Source: Anopheles merus | Taxonomy: Eukaryota; Arthropoda; Insecta; Diptera; Culicidae | DNA: 64,000 nt | Direction: 5' to 3' | Assembly: GCF_017562075.2 (NCBI RefSeq) | Contig: NC_054083.1 | Coordinates: 37,369,755-37,433,754, forward strand | Shown: positions 48,301-59,046 of the stretch, piece by piece | Position numbering within the stretch: the first letter of the stretch is position 1 | Layout of the letters: the number at the start of each line of letters is the position of its first letter | Position numbers and translations under genes: made by a program | The notes under the pieces: model-generated | What the model saw: only the letters and a program-made list of their open reading frames with translations | What the model was told of the DNA's origin: nothing | Databases searched by the model: none

Positions 48301-48377
48301 GGTGATGAGACGCGCACTGTACACCTTCGCAAACACTGTACCGACCGCACTGTTTGCTATGATCATCCGGTTGGGTG

Positions 48378-48385
48378 TTTTTATA
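48378..48385 (-). promoter_or_regulatory. TATA box of the 45.3-48.3 kb cuticular gene
   Basis: TATAAAAA on the minus strand lies 85 bases before the ATG at 48,300. An ACAGT initiator word follows 32-36 bases downstream of the box start (about 48,349-48,353), which fits an insect core promoter. Confidence 0.6.
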
Positions 48386-50300
48386 AGCCGCGTTTTTTAC
48401 GGATGTGCGTCGGATACCCTAGTATAGAGTCTCGTCTCACTAAAACACATCTCCCGTCTAATAGCGCCCTAGCTGAGATGACTTAATACAAAAGCGTGTG
48501 GGGTACAAAAAACCGGTATGATTGAGCCGCTTCGCCGTTGTCAGAATCGTGTCAAGTGCTGGCGATATTCGATACTGTGATATAGGACAGTACATTCAAC
48601 CACCCCCCCATCTCATCGTGGTGTGAGTGATACAGAAATAAAACATCCCTCCCAGCCATTCGTCATACCGGGTGGAGGATAATTAACAATCGCCAACATT
48701 CTTCAAAGCCGGTTCCGACGACGCATTGCGCATGCGGTGAACGACGGTGCCGGCCACCAGGTGACTCCATGCCGTATGACGCGAAATCCCATCTTCCAGT
48801 AGAACACTGAAACAGCTCCGGCTCGATTCCGGCAGTCTGTAATGCTTTGGTTCAAGTAACCAACTGCACCATTAGAACGATAATTGACCCCTCTAGCGGG
48901 TCGGGATTGTGTTGCCTTGCGGGAAAGTTTACACGATTAATCTTTGTGGATCATCTTCGGCAAATGGTGAACCAATCAGCTCGGTAGCTTATGGTATGGT
49001 ATAATCTAATAAAGCACTTTAATGATCCGTTCGATGAGCATTCGATGAGTAGTTTGTAGCAAAATGAAGCCTTCAAGCGGATTAAGATTGATGGTAGGAT
49101 GGGCCCGTTTTTCATCCCGGAGGACGCCGTGACATCGCAGTAAATGATTAGGCCTCTCTGTGTAATGATACAGTGTAAGTTTGCTAAAACAATTACTATG
49201 ACTCTCGTTGGTAGCTATCCTGTACCTCCCGGGAGTGGTGTATTGCTGCCTCAATGTGGTATAATTTAATAATTAAAGACAAAACCTTTCCATCAAGCAT
49301 CATTTAACAAATTGGGCTTGTAAAATGTGTGCATTGGTTCGTATCGTGCAAGTTCCTGGATGTGAAGGTTAGTGATGAATCAATTTCTATCAAACAATAA
49401 TAAACGGAACAGGGAGGAGCACAGCGCTGTTGAGCAACACTGCGATCAAACCCAATTATGATCGCGTACAACAAAAACGTGTGTTATTTCAACACCTTTC
49501 ATACTGCTATCTCTGCTTCATCGCCTACTTCCGCTGGCTGGTTGCGATTGGCAACACATACACACAGCTCTCTTCGCGCTCATCATGTCAAACGCTTCAT
49601 ATCTTGTTCGCTTTCATGCTGCATTGAGTCCGTTTTTGCGCAATTGTAAGCGTGTACGAACGAATTGATCGATTAGTTCGCTATTTTTCTCCCTTTCTTT
49701 TAACCATGTTTACCTCCCATTTTTCGAACGGAGGTACATGCTGCCCGATCGATTGTATTCAAATAGCAAATGTGTGAAACAAACATGTACATCTTGTTTT
49801 ACGCTCCGCCCCTCCCGGCTACAATTAGCAGAAGATCGTTTTGCGTGTAACAACAGCTGTTGACGCTGTTGAACACGAAACAGATGAATAGTTTTACATC
49901 TGTTGTGCCGTTGCACTTCTTAATTGAAATGCACGTTTTTGCAGGGTGGAAAACAAATGAGAAGGCAATTAATGCTTGTTCAATTTGTCAACCGGAAAAG
50001 ACAAATTGGCGTTTAATGGAGGAGAGTGCGTTCAAAAAAGAGGATGCTGATAAATCGGGGAAAAATTGATGGAATTTGAACTTTTTATCCATTTTTATTA
50101 ATTCTCTGGATTAAAGCATGAAAATAGTAAAAACAAAACAAAAAATGCTATCATAATATTCAGGATTTTCTTTGTTGTTATTAAATCGTGTAATATTTAA
50201 TACAAATTCAATGAATTAAAATTACAATAAAAATGGAGTAAAATATGCTAAATCGTTTGCTCTTTCAGATGAACCTTTAAACATATACTTAAATCACAAC
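48386..50300. other. intergenic region between two cuticular genes
   Basis: No gene is recognised. The part next to 48,386 should hold regulatory sequence of the first cuticular gene; the part near 50,100-50,300 is AT-rich and belongs to the 3' flank of the second. Confidence 0.5.
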
Positions 50301-50304
50301 ACTT

Positions 50305-50310
50305 TTTATT
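50305..50310 (-). terminator. candidate poly(A) signal of the second cuticular gene
   Basis: AATAAA on the minus strand lies 108 bases after the stop at 50,418. Two further AATAAA hexamers at 50,343-50,348 and 50,373-50,378 are nearer to the stop, so alternative ends are possible. Confidence 0.45.
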
Positions 50311-50417
50311 GAAAACAATCCTCTTTCGATCCAACGATCGAGTTTATTTCTATAATACTCATGTGCAATAATTTATTTACATCACTAAAGCTCGCCCCAC
50401 TATGCATCCCATGCTGT

Positions 50418-53400
50418 CTACCGCCCATCGTACGCTTTCCGACCGCCCGAACGGTCCGACTTGGCCTGCGCTTGCGTGTCACGGCGCAAAGCATCACCGG
50501 GCGACGGAGCTCGCCCACCGTACGGCAGCAGATCGATGTTCTGTATATGCGCCCGCACGGATGCGCCCGGCGCAAGCCCCACATACCAATCGCCCACGTT
50601 CTTGATGATCGTCGAGTCTTTGGCGAAATCGCGCCAATCCTTCTTGCGATCCTCCTCGAGCTTTTTCTGATCGTACGTTACCTCCGGGAAGCCGGAAAAG
50701 TCGTTCGAGTTGTAAGCGTTCGTGCCCGGAGCCGATTCACCGAAGCTTGGGTACGGGGCCGGACCGGAAGGGCCGCTGGAGATCGCCACATCGAACGGAC
50801 CGGACAGGGAGGGTGTATCGTGATCGTCGTGATCGGACGCGCTTGGCCCGGCTCCCGGTTGCGCTTCGTAGTCGTACTTGGGTGGAAGCAGTCCAATGAT
50901 GCTGTCCTCCCCATAGCCTCCCAGATCGTGGTCGGCAGGATCGCTGGAGGGGGGATATTTTTCACGAGACGTCTCGCTCGAATCACTCGGTCCCGTTGGC
51001 CGATCGGTGGTGGGTGGACGGAGGCTTGGAGAGCTCGTTGTAGGACGCTTGCTGTCAAAGTCTTCCTCGTCGTATCCTTGTCCGGTTGGGCGACTGCTCT
51101 CCGGATAGCCGGGAATTCCTGGCTTGGGTCCGTCCGGGTAGCTACTACCAGCCCCCGATGGTCCCGTTGGAGGATCGTACGATCCACCAGGAGCCGTCGG
51201 ACGACTCGAACCACCATCATACCCACCGGCGGACGGACGAGCGACATGATCGTACCCCGCGCCGGACGTACCGGGCCGCTCGCTGGCAGGTCCCGAGGGA
51301 GCCGTCTGATAGGAAGGATTGTTATTGTCACCAATTTCACTCTGCTCCACGTGGCTAATGCCAAAGTTGGGCTGCTGTAACCGGTGCGTCCCAGCGCCGA
51401 CCGTGCTCTGGACCACCTTGTAACCGATGCCGGCACCGGCAATATACTGTACCGTTCGCTGCACACCCTTATCGTCCAGATAGGAGTAGGAGCCGCGCGT
51501 CACACCGTCCGGACCGGTCGTCTCTGCCCGTCGCTGATCGGGCCCGACAGAGAGCAACCTGCGAGGGAGTGGGAGAAAAAAAACCAATGTGTGATTAATT
51601 GCACCCAAAAACACACTAAACACTTTGAAATACTCTCTATCTTACTTGTACTGTCCCGAACCGCTCGGTCCACTCTCGAACGCGACCTTGCCGCGAACCT
51701 GCTTGTGCGTCTTGTACAGTGGGCTTTCGTACGCGATCGTGTTCGGTGCATCCGGGACAGGGTTCGCTACCTCGTACCCGGTGCCCGAGCCGGCCGAGTA
51801 GCGAACGGAGTGCTTCTCTCCCACATCGTCGATGTACGTGTAGAGCCCGTTTACGCGCCCATTGCTGTCCGAACCTTCGCGCCGTTGGTAGTTGCGTGTT
51901 TTGAACTGGAAATCGTAGCTGGGATCATCGTACGGGTCGGCCAGTGGATCCTCTGGGGTGCCGATTGGGCCGCGTTGCACCTGCGATAGGCTCTGCTTGC
52001 GGTGGATCTTTGGCCCGCGCGCTCGAAAGCTGTGAAATTGTAGCATGAATACAAGTGAGGTACGAATATTTACGGTTTGGTAAGGTAAGAAATGAATTGA
52101 AGCAGTGTGGAAGGAAGAGTTTTGGTGACAAACATTATTAGTTGATTTTTAAATTATTATGTGATTGTTACCTCAAGAAATGTCTATGGATTTATTCAGG
52201 GTTCGTCACTTTTATGAAGCGTTTTGAATGGAGTAGAAAATTATAAAATTAATTTCAAAGTATTTTCAAATATTTATTTGCCAAATAATTGGATAATTGC
52301 ATCCAACTGATCGTAACATTGAAGTAAAAATATCAAGAAAAATGATACAAAAATACAGTCTGGCCGTAATTTTTAATCCTACATCGAATTCATTAAAAAC
52401 AAGCTATTTTTCTTCAACTTTTTAGCTTTGATTCTACATTTTGTTGGTGGATTTTTATTCTATCGTTTTTACTAAATAGTATTTGACTTATCCATGAAGC
52501 CAAAGCAACCGATTACATTCCATACTGGATTAAAAATGTGTAAATAAAGACCGAGATAAAGGCGAATAGAAAGTATGTTAAGAAAAACATGAATAACAAA
52601 CTATTTTTCTTAAGTCATTATTTTTCTTAAGTCATTAAGTCATTATTTTTCTTCAGTGAGGTCGTACAATTGATCAAACATTGGTTTTAAAATGGATTAT
52701 GTGGCTACAAAAAATGCTAAAAATGTTGCTTGAGGTTCATCGCTTCTACCTGCATTAAAATCGTTTGATGGCTTGTATACAACTTTACAAGACATAAAAA
52801 GATTTCAATGCAGGTAGGAGTGACGAACCTCCAGCAACATTTTTGGCATTTTTTGGTCGCCACATAATGCATTGTTGAGCATTTATTTTTAACTCTATAT
52901 TTATATAAAAAAAAAACATTCGTTCAACAAAATCATCAAAACGACCACTTTGAGCATAACAGGTAACGACTAGAACAATTATATTAGCATTTTTGCGTGC
53001 TTAAGCCCATTCTTTGAGAACACCATTCGACAGTCAAAAGTAAACATTTGCTATGAAGCTACCATAACAATATCATTATTAAAATGTGCTATGCTCCCTC
53101 CATCAACATTGTTTTTAAGAAAGAAAAAAAAAAAGAATGAACCAGCCCACCTTCCAACACACAATTGACCCTACTATTGCACTGTTTAAAAACCCATCCC
53201 CAAACGAAGGTCAACCAAACCCTCTGTCCATAGTGGCCAGCATTCCCACCGCAGAAGCTACAATTCTCGCACACAATCGAGGGCCAACCGACCTCGAAAT
53301 AATTACGCCTCCTCTTAACGGTGTGATAAATGCTAAATTAGTGTATCTCACTACATGCCCCCCCCCCCCACTCGCTGGGACGCGGGACATAAAAATTCAA

Positions 53401-53785
53401 GTTCATCATTGAGACACCTTTCACCTGGGCGGTGGGACTTACCCGCGCGGTCCCGCCGTGTAGACCGTTTCCTCGACGCGCCCCGTATCCGGCTGACGGC
53501 TCCTGTAGCGTCCCCGCACGATCGTTTTCGGGTTACCGCTGGCCGTATGGTAGTGTCCCCCGGGTGTGTCGGAGTTTTTCAGCCTGGCGGGCGAGATGAA
53601 TGAATCGGGAAAAAGAAGAGCAAAAACGGATTCGGTGAACGGCAACTAAACACTAACGAACGGAGCTTTCCACACTACCCAAACGCAAAGGATCCATCCG
53701 AATTGATGTGATTGAAATCCGTCTGATCGGCATACACTGGCAGCAGGTTGATCAGCACCACGCTGACTAATACAAACACTTTCAT
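50418..53785 (-). CDS. cuticular-like secreted protein with three RR-like motifs
   Basis: Exons 53,785-53,679, 53,583-53,443, 52,029-51,646 and 51,558-50,418 give 590 residues, with all three introns after the second base of a codon. A signal peptide (MKVFVLVSVVLINLLPVYA) is followed by three related motifs of the Rebers-Riddiford type: about residues 28-85 (DGSFAFG ... GRYRSRQPDTGRVEETVYTA), 121-168 (YDFQFKTRN ... NGLYTYIDDVGEKHSVRYSA) and 223-260 (TRGSYSYLDDKGVQRTVQYI). Each has aromatic pairs of the kind that bind chitin. The middle is a Pro/Ser/Gly-rich disordered stretch, and the end is charged, with the non-repetitive block DWRDFAKDSTIIKNVGDWYV. Expected place of action is the extracellular cuticle. 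It lies next to, and on the same strand as, another cuticular gene, and each of them keeps a single intron phase throughout. First exon and signal peptide are joined over short introns with good splice sites. Confidence 0.83.
52030..53442. other. intron 2 of the second cuticular gene
   Basis: This 1.4-kb intron is AT-rich. It contains short direct repeats of CTTAAGTCATTATTTTT near 52,608-52,655 and the fold-back structure at 52,696-52,868. A C run lies at 53,358-53,368. No exon is supported. Confidence 0.6.
52696..52868. repeat. long hairpin / fold-back element
   Basis: The arm 52,696-52,762 (starts ATTATGTGGC) is repeated in inverted form at 52,801-52,868 (ends GCCACATAAT) with about 60 of 68 positions matching by eye and a 38-base loop. 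No clear target duplication is seen. It is inside an intron, so the transcript would contain a long double-stranded hairpin. It may be a fold-back MITE. Confidence 0.75.
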
Positions 53786-53887
53786 TTTCTATTTTTTTTT
53801 TTTTGGGTATTTTGGTCTTATTAGAACACTTTGGTATGTCGAAAGCACTTTAGATATTTTGTTGTTTAATGTAATTTTTTAATCTTA

Positions 53888-53895
53888 TTTTTATA
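53888..53895 (-). promoter_or_regulatory. candidate TATA box of the second cuticular gene
   Basis: TATAAAAA on the minus strand, within GCATATAAAAATAAG, lies about 103 bases before the ATG at 53,785. No strong initiator word is seen downstream, so the support is position and sequence only. Confidence 0.4.
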
Positions 53896-56800
53896 TGCAC
53901 TTTTGTCTTATATTGCACCAAAACTGTACGAGTGTACCGTTGACATATTTCACGATACTAGGTTTATTCCACACTTTACAACACACATTGTAACACTTAA
54001 AACATTAACTTAATAGTCGTTTTATTCCACTTATTTTCTTATTGCATCAGTTGTTTCCTTCCCGGAGCTGGTTCTGATGCACCACTACTGCCGGATCCGG
54101 ACTCAGTCGGGCAACTGTTCGGAGCGGCGAAAAATCGCACCTCTTTATATACACTTTGACCTGGGGGGAGACCGGGGTCCACCCGCGCACTAATGGCGCT
54201 TTTCCGCCCGACTAACAAACAAAAAATGCTGAAAAGAAAAATTAAACACCAAACCGCTCTGAGAAGGCACTCGAGTTGGGGGAGAAGATGAAACAATAAA
54301 GATACAAACCTCCCTCGCTCGGCTGAGGATGAGGCAGCCGCCGTGTTTGTTTTCGAGCCGGTCGAGCCAACGTGAAACCACGTGTTCGGGGTGGTGCGCG
54401 TGTTCCCTTCCCCCCTTTGCCTATGACCACGAATGATTCTTTTGGCGAGATTTTAGATTAAGGAACAAAGTCAGTCGGTTGCCGCTCTTCCCGCTCGCTC
54501 GCTCGCTCGAAGCGTCCACACTGAAGCGGTACCGGTGGCACTGCCTTTAAACACGCATGCGCATGCGTGTTGATTATAGATGGTTCTATGACGCGTTTTC
54601 TGTGCCAGTGCCAGTGCAACTCGGCGGCGGCACCAACACAATGGACCGACCTGGCGACGTACGAAGCTGGCCGTACGATCGGGCACATTCCCAGCCCAAA
54701 TCTAGCGGCCCAGCCCTTCTAGGGTGTTAAGCGGTCGCGTGGTGTTAAGATTCGGGCTCGCTGCTCGATATCAATCTTTATTTTTTTCTTGCGGCTGCTT
54801 TGACCATATGATCAAAATGTAGGGGAAAGAGACATGTGGTGAGGAACATTGTACAGGTCATGATTTTTGCATGAATGCGCTTTTTTTTTGCTTGCCTGTT
54901 AAGTGTGCCCGTTTGGGGATGACGAGCGGTGGGCACTGGTGTGTTTGTGTCTGTTTTCATTCATAAAATGTTTACCTTTATGCGCGTGCGGTCACTTCCA
55001 CGTGAGGTTGTTGGTTAGTGATGATGGTTGGATTGGAAGTTGGAAAATGAACGGCTTTCTCGGAGTGAAATACACTTCACTTATTTGTGTATTTTGTATA
55101 TCGATTTTAAAGCAATTTGTACTAACTTTTTCCTTATTTGAACATATTTACTTCTTAATATTAAGCTATTCAATAAATAAGTTATCAATTTTCTAGTCTA
55201 TTTTGCAAGTTAGTTTCAAATTTCAACATTATTCAACGCTTCATACTATTTACATAAAACTTATATTACTGTTTGTTTGATTGTAAAGTAGTCATGTTTG
55301 TTGAAAAGTAGGTCAAAGTACATAATTAACATGCATACATTTAGTTGGGTTATTCTGCTACAACATCATATCACGAGCTTCGGATTCGGGAACATAGAGA
55401 CACTTGCTTCGATGTCCATCTGCATCTGGACCACATTTGTAGTAAGGAATAACTATCTGCTAATAGACCATTACAAACAGAATAAACAACAGATTTGAGT
55501 TGTGAAGAATTGATCATTCTTCAGTAGTCCTGCATGTCCTACAAGCCCAAAATCCATTTCATATCGTAGTTAGGAATTAACTGTAAGAATTAATAACCCG
55601 ATAGGTTCAATGACCAGTGTTGAGGGTTTTCTGCATTGAGAATCGATCTAATAAAATATCGGTCCGTACCGCTTATAGGGAGTTCCAGCGGGTCTGATAC
55701 CGTAGATATTCCTCTTTTTTAACTGCTTGTCACGTTATGTTATAATTTGTGATATAGAAAAGTAAGGGTTAAATTTATAACCTCATGCCACAAAGAGTCC
55801 AGAAAGTATCTTAACTGTATTCAAAACCTTTTATTTCAAATACAAAAAAGTTTTTATTCGATCGCGTCAAAACGGCTCTTTATTTCTGTCAATTGAAATC
55901 CCAAAACACACATGAAATCATCGATCACAGCGCGTAATTTAACGCCACCGTTTTCGTCGTCATCGACACCGCGTAAAACCTGCTCCATACATATGATAAA
56001 TAGAGGCACCCGACATGAAGAAGCGTCAAAACTCTACCCACCAGCCAAGAAAAGCCAGACCAGCCCGACTAAGATGATTCCTCTACTTCCATTGCTTGCC
56101 ACCCCGCCATCCCGAGATACAAGTCAAGGGCAGCCATCATAATGAAGCGCTGGTGCGCTCATGGGCGGAATTTTTGCGTCTTCAATTGTTTCCACGCGAT
56201 CACGATCGCGATCTTACCCTTTACGACAGCCCGCAGATCGGACGTGTACCCTGCGTTCTGAGCGGGTTCATGCTGCAAGAGATTCTGTGCAACATTGGTA
56301 GAAGATACAGAACCAGAAACCATGACCCACAGCACGAAGAGTGGCTTGCGTGCCGCCGCCACGTTCGGCATTGGATCTTTTCGTCGGATTGTCCGATTAT
56401 TTTGGCAGGATTTCCTCCTTTTGGCGGTGGTTCGGGATTAAAATGATTGATAGCAGCAGTCAGTAGCCAAAAACGACAAGGCTCACGACACAGCCCTCCC
56501 TCCCTCAGTTTGGCAGGGCGACTGACCAAACAATGGTCCCCCGAAGACAGACGCGCGACTTTCGCAAGCGTTCGTACGCTCGGAAGCTAGTGATTTGACG
56601 TTGCTGTGGTTGGGCGTTAATTTTGGTTAGTTTTCCACCATCCGGATGGATGGAACCGTACGCGAGTTGCAGGCTATTGCTGGAGCTCGGTTTTGAGACA
56701 CCGTGTAGCATTACTGTTTCTTTAGTGGCCATTTGGGAATGCCATGTCGAGCCCGCGGAAGGGCGGTGGTGGGCGTTACTTGTTATTAAAATCAGCTGAT

Positions 56801-59046
56801 GATTTATGACTACGAACCGATCCTAGCATGAGATGCAACTGAGCCCCAACCGGACGTACCGGATGTGGGCGATGGAGATTAGGTACGGTGGGATATGGAT
56901 ACAGGGAGGAAGCGGCTAGTGCTAGGCATTCATGGAGGTCTTCAACGTACAACACGATTATTATGACAAAATTAGCGCCTGAAAGTGATAGAATCTTGTT
57001 GACACAGAATGATCATAAGTTAGGAGGCTTTTTGGTATGATCATAACGAAACATTGTTGTAAATATCAACAAGTCTTGCAAATAACTTTGAATTATTTTG
57101 ATCAGTTCGTCAATTTCGTACAACAAGTAGATAAATCGTTGTTTTAATTCAAAGTTCTAATTAGAATTTTGCACTCCAATCACGTTTCTACGATTGAAAT
57201 GATAACAGAGATAATACAAGAATAATTTACCCGTTCTCCAATGCTCACGTGCTGAAACAACGCACATATGTTAACGCGTGTTTTGCGGATTCAAACACAT
57301 GAATATCACGAGCGCATGCGTGATCATTTGATATCAGCAACGGAATGAAATAAGGCTGATGAATTCGTATATTGTTTTTAATGTGCATAATAATTAAATC
57401 ACATGGCGCATGTAATAATCGGATAGCATCTATCAATGAGCAATCTTTTCGTGTTTGCTTTTCTTAATTCGAAATTGCTTATATTTGAAGAATGAGTACA
57501 CAGAGTTGGCATCAAATTTTTATATTCCTACATCATGTGTGATCTTTGTGTTTAAAAACTACATTTTTGTGTGATCAAGTTCTAAAATTGAAATTTATTT
57601 GTATGTTACGATTGTAGATGTTCTTAATTTCTGGAAAAGATTGTAAATGGCTGAGCCTCAACACCAAATTTGTATCATCTCCAACTAACTCGATGATGCT
57701 CTTTGCCGGAAGGATTTAATTGGATAATTTTCCTCCCTAACCAAGCATAAACCGATCACTATCTGGACGATCTTTCGCCGCGGTACAATGTCACATTTTA
57801 CTACCAGCTTGCGAAACGCTGATCGCTACCATTCCCAACATTTAGACGCAGGCTTAGACATGGCTACACTGCACCAGTGGGTCTTACCATTGCCATCGTT
57901 CTTTCGGGCACTTTATTGGACGATGACAAATTGCTGACCATGTGCGGCTCTGTTCTACAACAACAACAACAGCGTGTGAACAATAGTGGTAACCGCCGAA
58001 ATGCAATTATGTGTGTCGGATGTCGGATCGTAATCGGTTCAGCTCTTCGGGGTTCGGGTGTACCGGTTGTGTACCCGCATAGTGCACCGCAGTTCTTTGC
58101 CAGAGATTGTTTACTTAGCTGCGCGAGAATGGCGAGCGACCATTGTTCCATCAAGCCGCACGGACACGGCCCTGAACGGTGGCGGTTCTTGAGGAAGTGG
58201 TTTACTATGTGTGTAGTAAAATTGTGTTCCTTTCTTTCCTGTGTTGAAACAAGCATCTCGGGCTTTGGGTGAGTTTTAATGTCATCACAAAACAAAGGGA
58301 GCGGTGATGTGAGAAATAGAAACACAATTTTAATTGCAATTCTTAAATATAGATATTTTGAAAAAATACTAATTTTGGTAATGTTTACTGACTTATAATA
58401 TTGTAGAAGATTATCTTCCCGAAGTTATTCCCTCAATTGATAAATAGTATCAACGCCCATTCATAATAAACATCCACCCATTCAACGGAATTTGCATGAC
58501 CCGCTGCCCGCTTAACATGCTTCCTTATGCGTGGAACTGTCTATCTGATTTAACATTGTCTTGCCAGACCTGAGTGAGCTTCTGGGTCGTCTTAAGTCAC
58601 AAGTTTATTAGCATATTTACGGGCCACTTGGCTGTGATGATCGTGTACTTCTGGTTGAAATACATCTGCTGTTTCCATTTTTCCCTCCAAAAGATGCTCA
58701 ACAAACCCGGAAAATCATTAACGAGCACCTTTATCCGAGCAGACAACTCCGCTGTGACTGTTGTCTCGTGTACTTCCTGGTTATCTGAAGACCTTTTTCG
58801 GCGATACATTTGTGTCCGTTTTGTGTGGGTGTGTGTTTAGGTTTGAGTTAACTTATACATTTATTTTCCCATACAAACGACATAAAATCACATTTCTTTT
58901 CTTCCATTTTTTGTTCGATTCGATTAAATTACGTCTTAAAAATAGCACTAATCTACTGTCGTCTTGAGTTGGATGTCGCACAAGTGCAGGAAAAAAGTAA
59001 TATCTCCCCATTTGTTGGTGTATCAAGCATTCGCGGTCATTCGCCT
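53896..59046. other. intergenic stretch without recognised gene
   Basis: No gene is supported. A block at about 54,040-54,720 is GC-rich and holds a run of GCTCGCTCGCTCG (54,494-54,508) and a perfect palindrome (54,550-54,571). The rest is AT-rich. Overlapping open frames near 57.9-58.3 kb and 56.1-56.5 kb lack any recognised motif. Confidence 0.5.
54550..54571. promoter_or_regulatory. 22-bp perfect palindrome with NRF1/Ewg-like core
   Basis: The palindrome centres on ACGCATGCGCATGCGT and extends to AACAC...GTGTT. Its centre, TGCGCATGCG, is close to the YGCGCAYGCGCR site of NRF-1 and its fly homologue Ewg, with one differing base. It sits in a GC-rich block, which would fit a promoter, but no gene start is recognised beside it. 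Confidence 0.35.

Noticed and set aside
48298..48366. Upstream ATG at 48,366 as start of the cuticular protein
   Set aside because: It lies only about 20 bases from the TATA box, before the likely transcription start, and would bury the signal peptide.
50361..51380. Plus-strand open frame of 339 codons
   Set aside because: It is antisense to the Pro/Ser/Gly-rich part of the second cuticular gene, which has proper exons and a signal peptide.
56096..56446. Plus-strand open frame of 116 codons
   Set aside because: No start context, motif or conservation evidence; the length is expected by chance in 64 kb.
57864..58325. Overlapping open frames on both strands (153 and 131 codons)
   Set aside because: No recognised motif, no splice context and a CAA/GTT repeat that keeps both strands open.
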